Shown here piece by piece: positions 1-12,773 of a stretch of DNA of 64,000 nt. The notes below the pieces were generated by a model. That model worked only from the letters and a program-made list of their open reading frames with translations, was not told the origin of the DNA and ran no database searches. The position numbers and the translations under genes were made by a program. Source of the stretch: Loxodes magnus (taxonomy: Eukaryota > Ciliophora > Karyorelictea > Loxodida > Loxodidae); the NCBI GenBank assembly GCA_946699065.1, contig CAMPDV010001332.1:60868-124867 (forward strand). The letters are read 5' to 3'. The stretch's first letter is position 1. Every line of letters starts with the position of its first letter.

Positions 1-265
1 ATTTTTAAAGTTTATAAAATTCCTTGCTGAAGTCTTCCACAGTGCTAACATTCCCTTGTGAGTTTATTATAGGGCCGCTATCGGAATGCTTCTCTAAGAC
101 CTTAGTATCTGGCTATTTCATCATTAATACTACTTGATGCCTCTACGATCTTATCTTCTCTTCTCTTGGCTCCTAACAAGATTTTTGATTGGTTCTTCAC
201 CTATGGATACTTCCTGGTACCAGAGTTCAAGTTAGTTTGAGTTGGAGGATTGGTGCGTATTGATT
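1..265. repeat. SINE-like interspersed element, copy 1 (cut by window edge)
   Basis: This is the end of a ~290-bp repeat whose other copies lie at 11035-11340, 29815-30105, 39945-40240 and 48472-49130. Shared blocks in order are GCTGAAGT-TTCACAGTGCTA, a segment around TCATCATTAA, a segment around CAAGATTCTTGAT, and a terminal CAGTTGGAGGATT. It is clearly richer in G+C than its surroundings. No reading frame is preserved between copies, so I treat it as non-coding. Except for the copy at 39945 it always lies upstream of a RING-kelch gene, inside the duplicated module. Confidence 0.6.
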
Positions 266-269
266 TATA

Positions 270-1360
270 CATAATAGTTTGAAAATATAAAAGTAATAAG
301 TAGTAAGGATTATTATTTGGCTTAATTATAATATATAATTTGATTAATATTTTAGAATTATATTTTGATAAAGCGAAAGATTTAATAAAGAAATATTAAA
401 ATTAATTATTTTTGTATCATTAAATTAAATGATTGTAAAAAATTAAAAATGTTACATTTTAACATAAATTTATTAAATTTTATAAATAATTTACAAAATG
501 GATTGTGTGGTAAATTTGATTTGAACTGAATAATATCTTAATTTTGGATTATTTATTGTTATCCTTAACTTATTTAGTTTGATATTAGATTTTTAGGATT
601 TTATTGATTAGCATAGTTTTAATTTAACATCTTTAATTTATTTTCTGTATCTTATTCTATTTAAATAACAGTTTAAATTTGATAAAAGTTTTTACAATGA
701 AGATACATTTCCTTTAATTAGATTAAAATATACAATTAATTTATTTAAATTATTAATCTTTCCTATTTTATTATTGTAGATCAACATTCATAGATTATTC
801 TCATAGTTATAAAGAATATTTACCAAAAAGAGAATATTAAATAAAAAAATATGTAAATAGTTTTAATATATAAAAACTAAATTTTGCTAATTAAATATCT
901 CAAATTATTATTTAAATTAAATAATATTATCAAAATTAAATCACTATTTACATTACAAAATAACTAGTTCAACTAACACTATTATACACTAGATTATCAA
1001 CATATCAATAACATATCAAATATCCAAATTACTAATTCCAAAAATACTATAAACATTTAATATACTATCTATATATACTTAAACTTATTTTACATCTATT
1101 TACTTTATTTTAAATATTCTAATATTAATTATCAAATTGAATATATTATATTTTAATTTAATTAGTTAATATATTTCAATTCTTAAATTATTTACATAAT
1201 TCATTTACTTTTATATATTTTTAGTGATTAAATAAGTTATATAAGCATATTAATTTTGTCCTTAATATCAGTTCAATAATACTCACTTATTTCTAATAAT
1301 TAATTTTTTTATTAAGTTATCAATAAACTCTTTATAATTTCTATTTAATATTAGTTATAT
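270..1360. other. AT-rich intergenic, diverged module C remnant
   Basis: No gene is recognised. Parts (about 650-1080) resemble, with many changes, the end of module C (about 10530-10990), for example the run around AAAAAGAGAATATTAAAT. The last part (1200-1360) matches the pre-gene segment of the other RING-kelch copies. Confidence 0.5.
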
Positions 1361-1553
1361 ATAAAATAGATAAAAAGAGAATATAAGGTAATAGATGATA
1401 ATATTTAAAGTAAGTAATAAATTATAAATAGATTAGTTACATTAGTATTAGAGGTAATATTAATAAGCTAGTTTATCATAGTAATAGTAATAATCTAATC
1501 TAAACTGTTATATTTACACTTTTAGCTTTTACATTTATTAACTTTATAATAAA
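1361..1553 (+). promoter_or_regulatory. Conserved leader of the RING-kelch genes
   Basis: The ~190 bp before the ATG are almost identical in copies 1, 4, 5 and 6. The same segment precedes copy 2, where a retroposon interrupts it at 11774-12611. In copy 3 homology begins only at about 22742, 80 bp before the ATG. Such identity in non-coding DNA suggests that promoter and 5'UTR moved with the gene, or gene conversion. No defined promoter motif can be assigned beyond general TATA-like runs. Equivalent segments lie at 12618-12773, 22742-22822, 30880-31074, 49510-49704 and 56050-56246. Confidence 0.45.
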
Positions 1554-2918
1554 ATGTAAGTCATCTACCTATGCTAATACTGCTCTTATCCTTTTAACCT
1601 AACTAACGCTATTCCTACTGTCTTACCTTGTTCTCATACTTTCTGTAGCTTATGCTTAAAGACTTAGTACTATTTATAGAATCAAATCAGCTGCTGCATT
1701 TGTTATAAGGTATTTCACTTTAGATTTGAAGATTTACCTATAAATGATGAATGGGTAGAGATATTACAATAATAATAGGAGTAGATTAATATTAGAAAGT
1801 AATGCTAATAGAAATTAAATTAAATTAAGAAGTAAATAGATTAGAAGTAAAATAAAATTACTTAGATGTAACAAATAGTTAGCTACTAATATTTGAATTT
1901 AATACCTTCATAACATATTAAAATGCTATCATAATAGGAACTAAAGAATAACAAGCAATATAATATTCAACTATAATCCTTAATTTCTATCACTAAATAA
2001 TACTCCTCAAATGCAATAAAATAAATTTATTAGCAACTAAAATCTAAAATGATTGATTAAGGAAGTATTAAGTCAGATAAAGAATAAATAATTTAAGCTG
2101 AGCAGAATATAAAGGAAAGCAAATATATTCATTGATTTTAATGGAATTAATAATAACTTTGATTATTTAATATAGAAACAGAATAAATTAAAAAAGTTTA
2201 AATAAATATAAAAGTTCCTTATTTAAATAGAAGTATTGAATATAGAAATAAATTATATTTAGTTGGAGGAGAAATAAATAAATAAGGAATAAAAGATACT
2301 TGATAATTTGACTTTTAAGGAAATAGTAGAAAACTATCTAGTCTTAACTAAGGAAGATGTTAATTTGGAATAGCAGCAGCTTAAGATTATATATATGTAG
2401 TAGGAGGAATGTTTGATTCAAGTAAAACTTTAAGAACAGTGGAAAAATTAAAGATAGGAAATTAAAATAAATGATAATACTGTTCTTAGTTTCCTTTTGG
2501 AATAGTAAATTAGACATTAGCAGCAGATAAAAGTGAATAAAATATTTATTCTTTTGGAGGAGTAAACTAAAATGGATAAATTTTAAATGACATTTGAAAA
2601 TATAATATATAGAACGATATATGAATTAAATATCATTTAAATCTTCCTGAAGCTGTTTGTAATCCTTTAGCATTACTTGAGCCTCTAATTATAGTTGGAG
2701 GAATAAAAAATCCTTATAAAAAAGAATATTGTAGAAAGATATATAAAAGAAGCAATCAATAATGATAAAAAATAGAATTCAAACATAACTCTCTTTATTT
2801 ATCAGCATTTAAAACAAGAGATAGATTTGCTTATAATTTTATAGTTGATTCACCTAATCTTTTATTGTTGAGAGTTGACGTAGTAAACTTGAGTTACAAG
2901 ACCATAAGAATAGTGTGA
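1554..2918 (+). CDS. RING-finger kelch protein, copy 1 (intact)
   Basis: A 454-aa protein read with TAA/TAG as Gln and TGA as Trp. Residues 7-50 form a C3HC4 RING finger (C7, C10, C26, H28, C31, C34, C47, C50) with the typical core TVLPCSHTFCSLC. A Gln/Lys-rich, probably coiled-coil stretch follows (about 65-200). Kelch blades follow, with Gly-Gly pairs at 238, 284, 335 and 382 and Trp encoded by TGA in DTW and NDIW. RING-kelch architecture suggests an E3 ubiquitin ligase whose kelch propeller binds substrate; this is inferred from the domains. The start is the ATG before TAAGTC, shared by all six paralogues. The end is TGATGA (2916-2921). Flank A follows. Confidence 0.9.
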
Positions 2919-2924
2919 TGAATG

Positions 2925-5090
2925 AAGTTAAATAAAATATAATAAATTTAAAGTATTTTTTAATAATAAATATTATATTATAGTATTTTATAAGTTTTAA
3001 TGATTTAGGTATAATAAGAAGTAATGATTATGTAGTTATATTTTTAGAATGTTATATATTGTAAGTTGATTTAATGTTAGTCTGATAGTTAGACAGTGAT
3101 GGTGTTGATTGTAAGGGTTGATATAAATATATTTGATATAATTAAATATTGTGTAATTAGTAGAGACATATTAATATTAAGTAATGATGCACATAATGAT
3201 GTGCATAATGAATTTGAAAGTATGTTTTAATTTAGTATAAAATAAAAATATTTGAGTTTTAAAGTTGATGCTATCTACTTATGATTTAGTTATTATATTA
3301 TAGTTTAAAAGAATTATTTAAATAATAAAAATTTATAAAAAAGTGATCTAATAAACAGTTAGCTAAATTATTATCTTAAAAAGTTTATTATCTAAATAAT
3401 ACTAAAAATAAGCAAAAAGAATCTAATAATACATATAGATATAAATATTTATAGCTATTATATTACTTTAATAATTAAAGGTAAAAGTAAGTTTTAGTGA
3501 TAAAATAATTCTTTATTGGATTAACAAAGATTAAAGTTAGAAAATATTTTATCTAAAACATATTAAATGTTGCTTTTGTCTAAATAGCTATTTAAATTCA
3601 TTTTACTTATATCTTTTTTACTTAAGAAAAAGTAAAGACGAGTATTTTAAAAAGAGCATGAACAATGAAGTTATATAAATGCTCACAAAAAAGAAAATTT
3701 ATAAGTGAAAATATTATGATTACTACTATATTGAGTGCTCTAAAGTTATATAATATATTATTAAGAAGCTTCTTTTTTAATAGATAGATAAACTTCTTGA
3801 TAGTTTAATGAATTTCTTGGTGGATATTACGATAATTTAATTATAATTTAAATATCATTGATATGAAGTGTTATTAGCAATAATATTTCCTAAGCAGTAT
3901 ATAAAATTGTTTATAATTTCCCTAAAATAAAAGTTATTACGTGCACATAAAGATTCTATATTGATTACAATAAAGATTAAAATTAGCTCTGTTTTATAGT
4001 TAGAAAGAAATTAGTTGATAAGAAATTTGAATATGTTGATAAACATAAATGGTAACATTAAGCTATCTATTTATACATTAATATAAAGTAATTTTGTTGA
4101 TGCTAATTGTATTATCTGAATATGATTAGATTTTTTGATAATAATAGGTTTATTTGAATATAAAAGGAATTAAAAAATAAACTAATTTAAATTAGTTAAA
4201 ATATTTAATTTCTTAATTTATATCTAATTAAATAAATTAAACCATTATATACTCTTAAGTTTAAAACTTATATAATTATAAATTTTGGTTACAGATAAGT
4301 TTTATTTAAATTATATAATATTATTTCTATTTATAGAGTATAAATTGAAGTAAGTAAAAAGGAACAATATTATTGATATTTAAATATATTTTAAATTAGA
4401 ATAAATGATTAAACTTTTAATTAAATAAATATAAATATCAGATATTTACAACACTATATCAAATTAATTATTTTAAGTAAATATACTATTTTAACTTATA
4501 TCTACTATTTTTTAATCAATCCAAATAATCATATAATAATAATCAAATTATCAAATTATAATATACTCAAATTATATCCAAATTACATATTTCTAATTCA
4601 TCATTATTCAAATATATTATTACACTTAAATCAAACCATTTATTTTATACATTTTTTCCATATCAAATAGTCATCAATTCTAAAAAACATACTAATTTCA
4701 AATATTATATCAACTCATTTTATTAATACCTCCAAATTATAATCATAGATCAAATTATAACCAAATTAATGCTTCATTATTTTAATATTAGAACCTACTT
4801 TTAAATATCATTCTTATACATATATAAATATAGTTATTATTTTTATTTAAATATGTATAGTTACATTTAATTTTAATAACAATACTAATTTATTCTTTAG
4901 TTTAAATATTTTTAATTTATATCATCTATTTTATTTATGCTTTTACTAAAAGTTTTTTAATTTAATTAGTTTATATTTCTTTAAATTACACTTACAGTTA
5001 TTTATATATATATTTTAATTAAAATTTATTCTTTTTAGTAATTTAAAATTAAATAGTATCATTTCTATATTATTATTTTAGATATTTATA
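2925..5090. repeat. Flank module A, copy 1
   Basis: A ~2.1-kb, very A+T-rich segment that follows RING-kelch copies 1, 4 (32445-34615) and 5 (51078-53245) with only scattered differences and short indels. No conserved protein motif was found in any frame. It contains a short inverted repeat around TGCACATAATGATGTGCA (near 3188). It ends where retroposon G1 begins in this copy. It probably marks the unit of segmental duplication. Confidence 0.75.
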
Positions 5091-5123
5091 AAGTTATAAA
5101 GTTAATAAACGTTAGAAAGGTTT

Positions 5124-5998
5124 TCAATTAGAACTCGAACTGACTTTTTTACATCCTATCTACTTTTGGATGGGTTTATCAAACTGGTTTTCCTTCCAGC
5201 TTTGCAACTAGGGACATTTGTTGCCTTGAGGGTAGTTTCATGGGTTTTAAACCTTAACTTTATATACATAACCATTCGGGTTACAATACATTTTGTTTAA
5301 CTTTGCTTTTTAAAATCTTGTTTTAGCCCTTTACTCTGCTAGGTAGTTCTGCTGAAGCCAATACTATTTCTTCAATATTAATGTTGAACCTACCTAAACT
5401 TATTGTATTAGCGATATAAATATCAAATGCTACCACATTGAAAGCATTTCCTTACATGTTTTTCCTTGGTCTAACTCGGAAAATTTTAGCTGAAAGGTTA
5501 AACTGATTCTATTTCCATCGTAACTGGCCTAACAGCTAATAGAGGATCATTTAAAATTTTTGCCATAGAAACTGCTTTTAAAATATCGTCAATCTTACCA
5601 TTGGTCGTAGTCTATAGACGGGACTGCTCTTATGTCATGTTCCACATTGCTTGCAGTTCTCGTTCAGAGTTAACAGCTCTCTAATCAGATAGTTAAGCTT
5701 CCGTTTCAGCTTACACCCTGAGCTATTAAATTTCCTATTTCAATTTCGCAACCTCTTTGACTGAGCTTAAAGCCAATTACTTATAGTCTATTTCTTCCTC
5801 CTATTCTATTAGGACTTTTTCAACAGGGATTTATCTGACTTAAGTTTCCTGTTATTATCTAGGTTGCTCTTGAATGACTGGAGTTCTAAGTGAGTGCTAG
5901 ATTCTTTTGCCAGATTGAACTGATGCAGTTTGCTAGCCACTCTTCTGCTCCTCTTTACTCGCAGGAAAAAAACCTTTTCTGAAACCAAATTACAACAT
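5124..5998 (-). pseudogene. Gag/ORF1-like retroposon protein G1 (one frameshift)
   Basis: Read from the ATG at 5998 downwards. The N-terminus MLQFGFRKGFFP carries the family's GF-x-P patch. An E/Q-rich coiled-coil-like region follows, then an MEIE patch, then a degenerate zinc knuckle at about residue 185 in which the His and last Cys are Tyr. About 30 codons later the family C-terminal box appears in another frame (MYCNPNGYVYKVKV), so one frameshift separates it from the knuckle. That frame ends at a TGA at 5124-5126. It lies between flank A and module C. The degenerate knuckle and the shift suggest a decayed copy. Confidence 0.6.
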
Positions 5999-6001
5999 CT
6001 T

Positions 6002-9000
6002 TTTTTTTAAAATTATAATATATTTAGTTTAATTTTAATTAATTCTCTTAATTTTAAGTATTGTTTTTTAAAACTTTAATTAAGTTTTTTATTGCTTTTT
6101 TAATAAGAATATTTAGTATATCTTTATAATTGTCTTCAATTATTAAAAACTTTTTATTTTTTAAATAAATCCTTAAACATTTCCTTTAAATTAATAACAG
6201 TAGTATTATGAACTTTAAACAATACTCATTTAACTATATTTTTATATCACTTTAAAAAATTAGTTTAGTTTATTAAATCGAATGGCATATGCTATATTTT
6301 ATTTAGCATGCATATGTATCTTTAAAGAAGTTTTATTATTTGCTAATAAAATATTTAATTAATAGCATTAAATCTATAAATTTAAATTATTTATTAATAA
6401 TAAATATAAATCTTTATTTTTTAAATTAATTAATTTTGAAATATTTAAAATTTATATTATAAATTATTTATCATTTTATTTTAGATTTAGACTATTTAAT
6501 AGAGTTTTTACTACTTTATTCTTTTTTCTTAATGTAATTTTTTATTATTTGTATTTCGTTTATTTGAAACCATTAATTTAAAAGCATAGTCCCATTTTTA
6601 CTTATATAATAAATTAATCTCCTATGTCTTAATTTATATTTTTATTTCTTTTAGTAATTTAGCCTTAACTGTTTTTTCTATGAAGATTTATTTATTTCTC
6701 TTAATTTTAACTAAACTATTTCATAAATCTATAAAACATTTTACTCTTATTTTAGGAATTACTTATCTGAAATAATTGTCAATTACATTTTTACTAATTT
6801 AAATCTACTTTCTTCTTATTTATTAATTATATCAATTTGAAAAAATATCCTATTTATTGCTTTCTACTAAAATAAATTATTTTAAAACTTTCTTAAACAA
6901 AACTAAATTTATTAATAAAATATCAATATTTTTCAATTAAATTATTGCATCTAATTCTTCAAAAAAAGAGCAATTAAATAAGATAAAAATAATATTTATT
7001 AATACTTGATTTTAAGATAAATTTTCGAAATATATAATAAAATTATGATTATTAAAATAGTATTAAAATATTTCAGTTTTAAATAATTATTTATATTAAA
7101 TTAAGAAATAATATTAAATACAATTATTTTATAAGATAGTTTTAAAATCTTATTAATTCTATAATATTTATAAAATATTATACAGAAACTATAAAAAGAA
7201 CTTCTAAATTTAAATTATTTAAACTTAATTAATAGATATTTTTATATATACAAATAAAAAAGTTGAATTAAGTTTAAAAGGATATAAGTTATGAAGTTTA
7301 GTCAAATTAATTCAATAAATAAATAAATAATTAATTGTATAATTTAAATTACTCAAATATTAAAATTTTAGCTATAAAACAATTTTTAAATTATATTATT
7401 ATACTTCATATTTATACTTTCTTAGCTAAATCTAAGATATTTTATATGCCAGATAATAAATTTTATAACTTGTATAAATTTTAGTATAATTTTAGTATAA
7501 TTTTAGAAATTCATCGAAATTACAATTTTAATTTTTTTGCTTATGCTAGATATAGAAATAAAAAGTTTAAAATCTAAAAATAGTATTGATGATCAAATAA
7601 ACTAGTACCTTAAATAAGCAAAATGTTATAAAAATAGATTATAAGATGATAAAAGTAAAACTTTAACTAATAATCTTTAAAAATTAAGTAAGATTTAAAT
7701 AAATCCTTTTAAAGTAAAAATAATAAAAAATAATAAAGTTTAATATTAGATTTAGCGTTTAAATATAATTTATTATTTATTATTTTTTAAAAAGATACTA
7801 ATGTTTAAAAAGATAAAATTATTGCTTAGATTTTTTTATTTATTACTTTAATTTAAAAGCTAAAAATTAATCTAAATAGTTTATAAAAATTTATAGGAGA
7901 AAAAATAAAAAACAATATCTCTTTATAAAAATAAAAAAGTTAATAAAATTATAAAATTAGAAAGTTTAAAAATTAAAAAAAATATATCGATATATTTTAG
8001 AAAATAAAAGAAACCTTAAAAATAAAAATTATATAGAAGATCATTCTATTTTTTAAAATTAAGCTGGCAAAAAACTCTCAAATTAGTTTGATAAAATGAA
8101 GAAATTAATTTAAAAGTATGAAGAAATAATTAATAATTAAAAATAAGATCAGAAAACTAATGAACAACTTCGAAGATTAAGATAATGATTTATTCAACTT
8201 TGTTTTTAGCTAATCTAAAATAACTTAGTAACAGAATAGTAACTATATAAAAAATCCTAGTCAATATTTAAAATAGAATAAAACAATATTATAAAAAATA
8301 AAAATGAAAAAGTTAAATTAGTTTATCAAAAATAAAAGAAAATTAGATGACTGACTTAAATTTACAAAAGACAATAAAATTACTAAAAAAATTAAAGAAA
8401 AAGATAAAAGAAAATAGATCAAAAGCTGTAAGTACTGCAATTCAATTTACCACATCATATTAAAATGTTGAGCCTGAAAAAACTTAAGATAAGAGAACAA
8501 AAAAGAACATGAAGGATGATGAATAAACATAAGATCACTGAAAGTTGAATTTATAAATAAAAAATTTTATCAAGAACGGTATATTATTGATATTAGTATC
8601 CTGCCAAATATTTAAAAAAATTATGATACTCATCCAAGTAAAATAAATGGCATAGTTGTCAAGTTGAAAGTCCAGGTGAAACTAAAACTTCAACTTTGAG
8701 TATATTATTATTATTACTATTTAATTTTAAAATAAAATTAGATTTATTCTTTAGTTTAAAATTTCTTCCAGTTTAAATTATTTTAGTTTTTTTCTTTTTC
8801 ATAAATTATTAAGAAATTTTATGTCTTTAAGAAATTAAATTTAATTACTTAGTTATAAATTTATACCAAATTAAATTTATGTTTATTAAAATTATCCACC
8901 AAGTATTTTTCTAAATGATAGTAATTTAATTAAATTAAACTATTTTTAAATATTTTTATCAATTTTACATAAGTTGTCTTAAAATTGTAATTTTCCTGAA

Positions 9001-11035
9001 GCTCTTCAGCTAATTTATCTATTCCTTAAAGCATATTAAGTTTAGTTAATTTTTATATTATATAAAATATAGTTATTAATTTAATACTTCTATTTTACTT
9101 GATTTATAATAGATCTTATTTTCTAATTTTTTAATCTTTGCTGCAAATTCATAGAATTTAATTGTTTTTTACATATTTAGATCTATAAAAATAATAATTT
9201 AACTTTAAATATTTTAAACTAATTGCAACATAATTTTTGGTTTAAATAAGATTTTTCTTATATTTACTATTTATAAAAAAGCAAATTTAAATGCTTAAAA
9301 CATAATTTTTATTCTTTTTAATATTAAATAATGCATCTTTTTAATTACTTTACTTTTAACTTTTTTATTTTTAAATACATTTTTCATTCTAATTTTAACT
9401 ATATTTTCAAACATAAGAAAATAAATGCTTTTTGTCAAACTTAAGATAAAATTCAAATTTTTTAATTAAATTTTAGAAAGAAAAAAAATTATAAATTTGC
9501 TTTTGTAAAAGAAAAAATTAATGAAAACTAAATAATTTAAAAAATATTAAATGAAGAAGTTGAGATTGAGTTTCGTAAATAATTTAACACTTATCTTTTA
9601 ATATTATTTATCTATATCTGCTAATTCTAGTATTTTCTCTTTTAAAATCCTTAATAACTATTTTTTTATTATAAGCTATATTCTCTTTAATTTAATAATT
9701 ATAATAATATAAAATATTAAAATCTAAAAATTAAAATTTAGTAATAATATAGTAAAGATAAATTTTAAATAAAGTATAAGTAATTTAATTAAATATATGA
9801 ATTGATAATTAAATGAATAGATTACACTTTAATGTTTGATATATAATCTAAATAATAATAGACAATTATTAAATATTTGATTAAATCTATTTAAGTTTTT
9901 AAAAGTATTTTAGTTGATATATCTTTAATTTCACATAAAGTAATTTTTTATTACTATTTAAGCTAAAATTTATAGTTATTAATTATATAATTTTGATAAT
10001 ATTTAGGTTAATATTATCTGCTTATATTATTTTTACTTATTATTTATATTAGAAAAAAGGTTTATCTAGCTAGGAACTAACACAACTGTATTTGTAAAGA
10101 ATTGAATTATATAATTAATAATGGTTATAAAGTAGTAAAGATAAGTATACAATTGATAAAAAATGGGAGTTACTATTTAGTAAGCAGCATTATTAGATTA
10201 ATCTATATTATTTAAGTTATTTAATAAAGATATTTAATATTTCTATTTAAAGAAAATTGTATAATTTGATAATAAATTTAAGATTTATTATTTTAGTTTT
10301 TTAAAATATAAGTAAAATAATTAGAAAATAGTAAATTTTAATTCTAAGTATTTTTATAAAATAAAGCTTTATAAAATCATTTATAAAAATATTTTAAATT
10401 TTTATTTTTACTGTCATAATATTTAAATTTTTAATTATTTAAATTATTTATCCTTTAATTATTTAGTTTTATATTTGCTACTAATTTTAGGGAAAAATAT
10501 ATCTATAAGCATAATTTTGTTTATAATAAAATCTTTAATGTTTCTTCTGTAATTTTATTAAAACTTGTTCTATTTAAATAATAGATTAAATTTAATATCT
10601 ACTCTTTACTATAAGATACATTTATTTAAACTATTTATTTAAATATTAAATCTTTAATATTCTAGATTTTCAATCTTCAAAAATTTATCAATATTTCTTT
10701 AAAAACAATATCAAAAAGAGAATATTAAATCAATATTTAAATACATCAAAATAAATCTACCTAATTCAATATAAACATTTACTTCTTACATTATAATCAA
10801 TTCAATATCATTACTAAATCCAATTATATACATCAAACTAATCAAATGTAGTTAATACATCAAAATACATCAACTAATTATTTAATATTATTTAGACTAC
10901 CAGATACAAGTAAACACTTTTATAATTAAACTAACTTAAAACTATTCAAATTCATATCTTCTATTTTTGTATTATTATCAATAACTAAATTATAAATATT
11001 TTATTACTAATTTTATATATCAAAACTAAATATTA
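6002..11035. repeat. Module C, copy 1 (fullest)
   Basis: A ~5-kb repeat also present at 25575-29815 and 45112-48472. Copy 2 lacks segments equivalent to about 6740-7255 and 8012-8285; copy 3 starts at a point equivalent to about 7687. It carries a Gag-like fragment (8427-8699) followed by an (ATT)n run. The distal part (about 9540-11000) is nearly identical between copies and shows no recognisable gene. It ends in the SINE-like element and lies upstream of RING-kelch copies 2, 4 and 5. Confidence 0.75.
8427..8699 (+). pseudogene. Gag-like zinc-knuckle fragment in module C, copy 1
   Basis: An intact CX2CX4HX4C knuckle (C-KY-C-NSIY-H-IILK-C) opens a 90-codon frame ending at TGA (8697-8699). 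An (ATT)n run follows. The distance from knuckle to TGA is exactly 270 nt in all three module C copies. Upstream, basic residues (KEKDKRKQIKS) precede the knuckle as in the other family members, but the N-terminal part is frame-disrupted here. A TGATGA inside the frame could instead be the real terminator, leaving a short tail after the knuckle. Confidence 0.5.
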
Positions 11036-11340
11036 TAAAACACGTAGCACATCAATGGCGCACATTTATTTAATAAAGTTTTTTAAGTTAAAAAAATTAT
11101 TTGCTGAAGTATTTCACAGTGCTATCATTCCTTGATTAACTTTGTCTTCTATATGACTGTGAATGGAATGTAACTGAGAGACCTTAGTTTCTGATTCTTT
11201 TCATCATTAATAATATTTGATTTTCTTCAGTTTTGTTTTTTCTTGGCTTCTACCTAGATTCTAATTCAGCTCTTCGTCATGAAGTATTCTATGTTATTGA
11301 AGTTTAATTCAATCTCAGTTGGAGGTTTATTTTTACCTAT
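11035..11340. repeat. SINE-like interspersed element, copy 2
   Basis: This copy begins near CACGTAGCACATCAATGGCG and ends near CAGTTGGAGG. It matches the copies at 29815, 39945 and 48472. It sits at the end of module C, about 430 bp upstream of retroposon G2. Confidence 0.55.
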
Positions 11341-11773
11341 TTAAATCAATTATATATATAATAAATTTTACTTATATGCTTTTAATCTAAAATCTATATT
11401 TTGTAGTTAAAATTTATTAAAAATATATAGATTGTTCAATTTATTGATACTTTATTTAGTTTGCTTTTAAATATTCTAAATTAATAATATAATCAAATAT
11501 TATATCCTGAAAATATAATTAATAACGAAATTCCATTTCAATTCTTAAATTATTGACATAATTCATTTACTTTTATATATTTTTAGTGATTAAATGAATT
11601 ATCTACAAATATTAATTTTGTCTTTAATATCAGCTGAATAATACTTACTTATTTTTAATAATTTTTAATAATTAGTTTTTATATAAGTTATCAATTAACT
11701 CTTTATAATTTCTATTTAATATTAGTTATATATTAAATAGATAAAAAGAGAATATAAGCTAATAGATTATAAT

Positions 11774-12611
11774 TTAATAATAATAATAATAATGTAAACT
11801 AAGAATTTTAAATCTTTTGCTTTCCCTGGGCTTTCAACCAGGTACATACTGACATTTTTTTATACGTGGATGTATACCACGACCTTTTGTGTATGTGGAT
11901 GGTTACCACAGAGAATTTCCATCTTTTCTAACGATCGATTTTTACCTATATACTCCAGTCTATGTTATAAATAGTTGATTAAAGGCCCTTCATGTTCTCT
12001 ATTCTTCTTTTAGTTTAAGTTATTTTCATTCTAGGCATTGTCGTAGTAAGTGAAATTTAGAGTTTCAATACCAGCAAGGTTTATACTATTTCTAAGATTA
12101 TTTAAGAAAAACTTTTTTTTCTAGTTTATCAATTCTCTTCAACAAAGTTAAGTCGACAATTTCATATTGTTTTTCTTGATCTTACTTTTAAGGAGATAAG
12201 TTTTCTATAATCATATTTTATTCTTGCTTGAAGTTCGATTGAGATTATTCATAGAGTTATTATTCAGTGACTAGGTTATTCTTGATTAGTTGACGTCTAA
12301 GTATCGTTAATTCATTATTTTGATCATCTATGTTATTCATGAGTTCTCTAATTTTTTCCCCTTGATTAAAGATTGTTTCTTCATACCTTGAAATGAGAGC
12401 TTTCATAGATTCAAGTTAAATTTGAATATTTGGATTGCTTTCGGTTTTAGATTCGTTCATCTCTACTAATCCAACCATTATTTTTCCTTCAGATGAAGAA
12501 CTTGATTTTTAATCTTATTGCTGCTTTTTCATGAGTTCCTTCATCGCTTTCTTCTTAGCATTTTTTAACTAACTCCTTGAAAGGCGAACAGAATGCTCCA
12601 TTTTTTTCTAT
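11774..12611 (-). mobile_element. ORF1-only retroposon G2 with 11-bp target duplication
   Basis: The insertion splits the conserved RING-kelch leader. TAGATTATAAT is found at both ends (11763-11773 and 12612-12622), while uninterrupted copies carry a single equivalent site. The 3' end on the coding strand has an (ATT)n tail just inside the duplication. A target-site duplication plus a simple-repeat tail indicates target-primed reverse transcription. Only one ORF is present and no reverse transcriptase, so it would depend on an enzyme supplied elsewhere. Confidence 0.65.
11834..12601 (-). CDS. Gag/ORF1-like protein G2
   Basis: A single open frame of 255 codons from the ATG at 12601 to a TGA at 11834-11836. 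The N-terminus is basic, then comes a long E/Q/N-rich coiled-coil-like region (about 50-165). The knuckle at 176-189 reads C-WY-W-NSKF-H-LLRQ-C: the second Cys position is a TGA codon, giving Trp under this code, so the knuckle is probably defective. A C-terminal box LFITQTGVYRQ corresponds to YxTQxGKIYR of other members. Nucleic-acid binding for retroposition is inferred. The TGA could be read through; the frame stays open into the (ATT)n tail. Confidence 0.6.
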
Positions 12612-12773
12612 TAGATTATAATATTTAAAGTAAGTAATAAATTATAAATAGATTAGTTACATTAGTATTAGAGGTAATATTAATAAGCTAGTTTATCATA
12701 GTAATAGTAATAATCTAATCTAAACTGTTATATTTACACTTTTAGCTTTTACATTTATTAACTTTATAATAAA

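Noticed and set aside
1554-2918. Blepharisma-type code (only UGA reassigned)
   Set aside because: TAA and TAG occur many times inside every RING-kelch and Gag-like frame.
12074-12076. UGA as Cys (euplotid code), suggested by the TGA at the second Cys of the G2 knuckle
   Set aside because: In the RING-kelch genes and other knuckles TGA aligns with Trp or aromatic positions, and RING and other knuckle cysteines use TGT/TGC. The G2 case is better explained by mutation.
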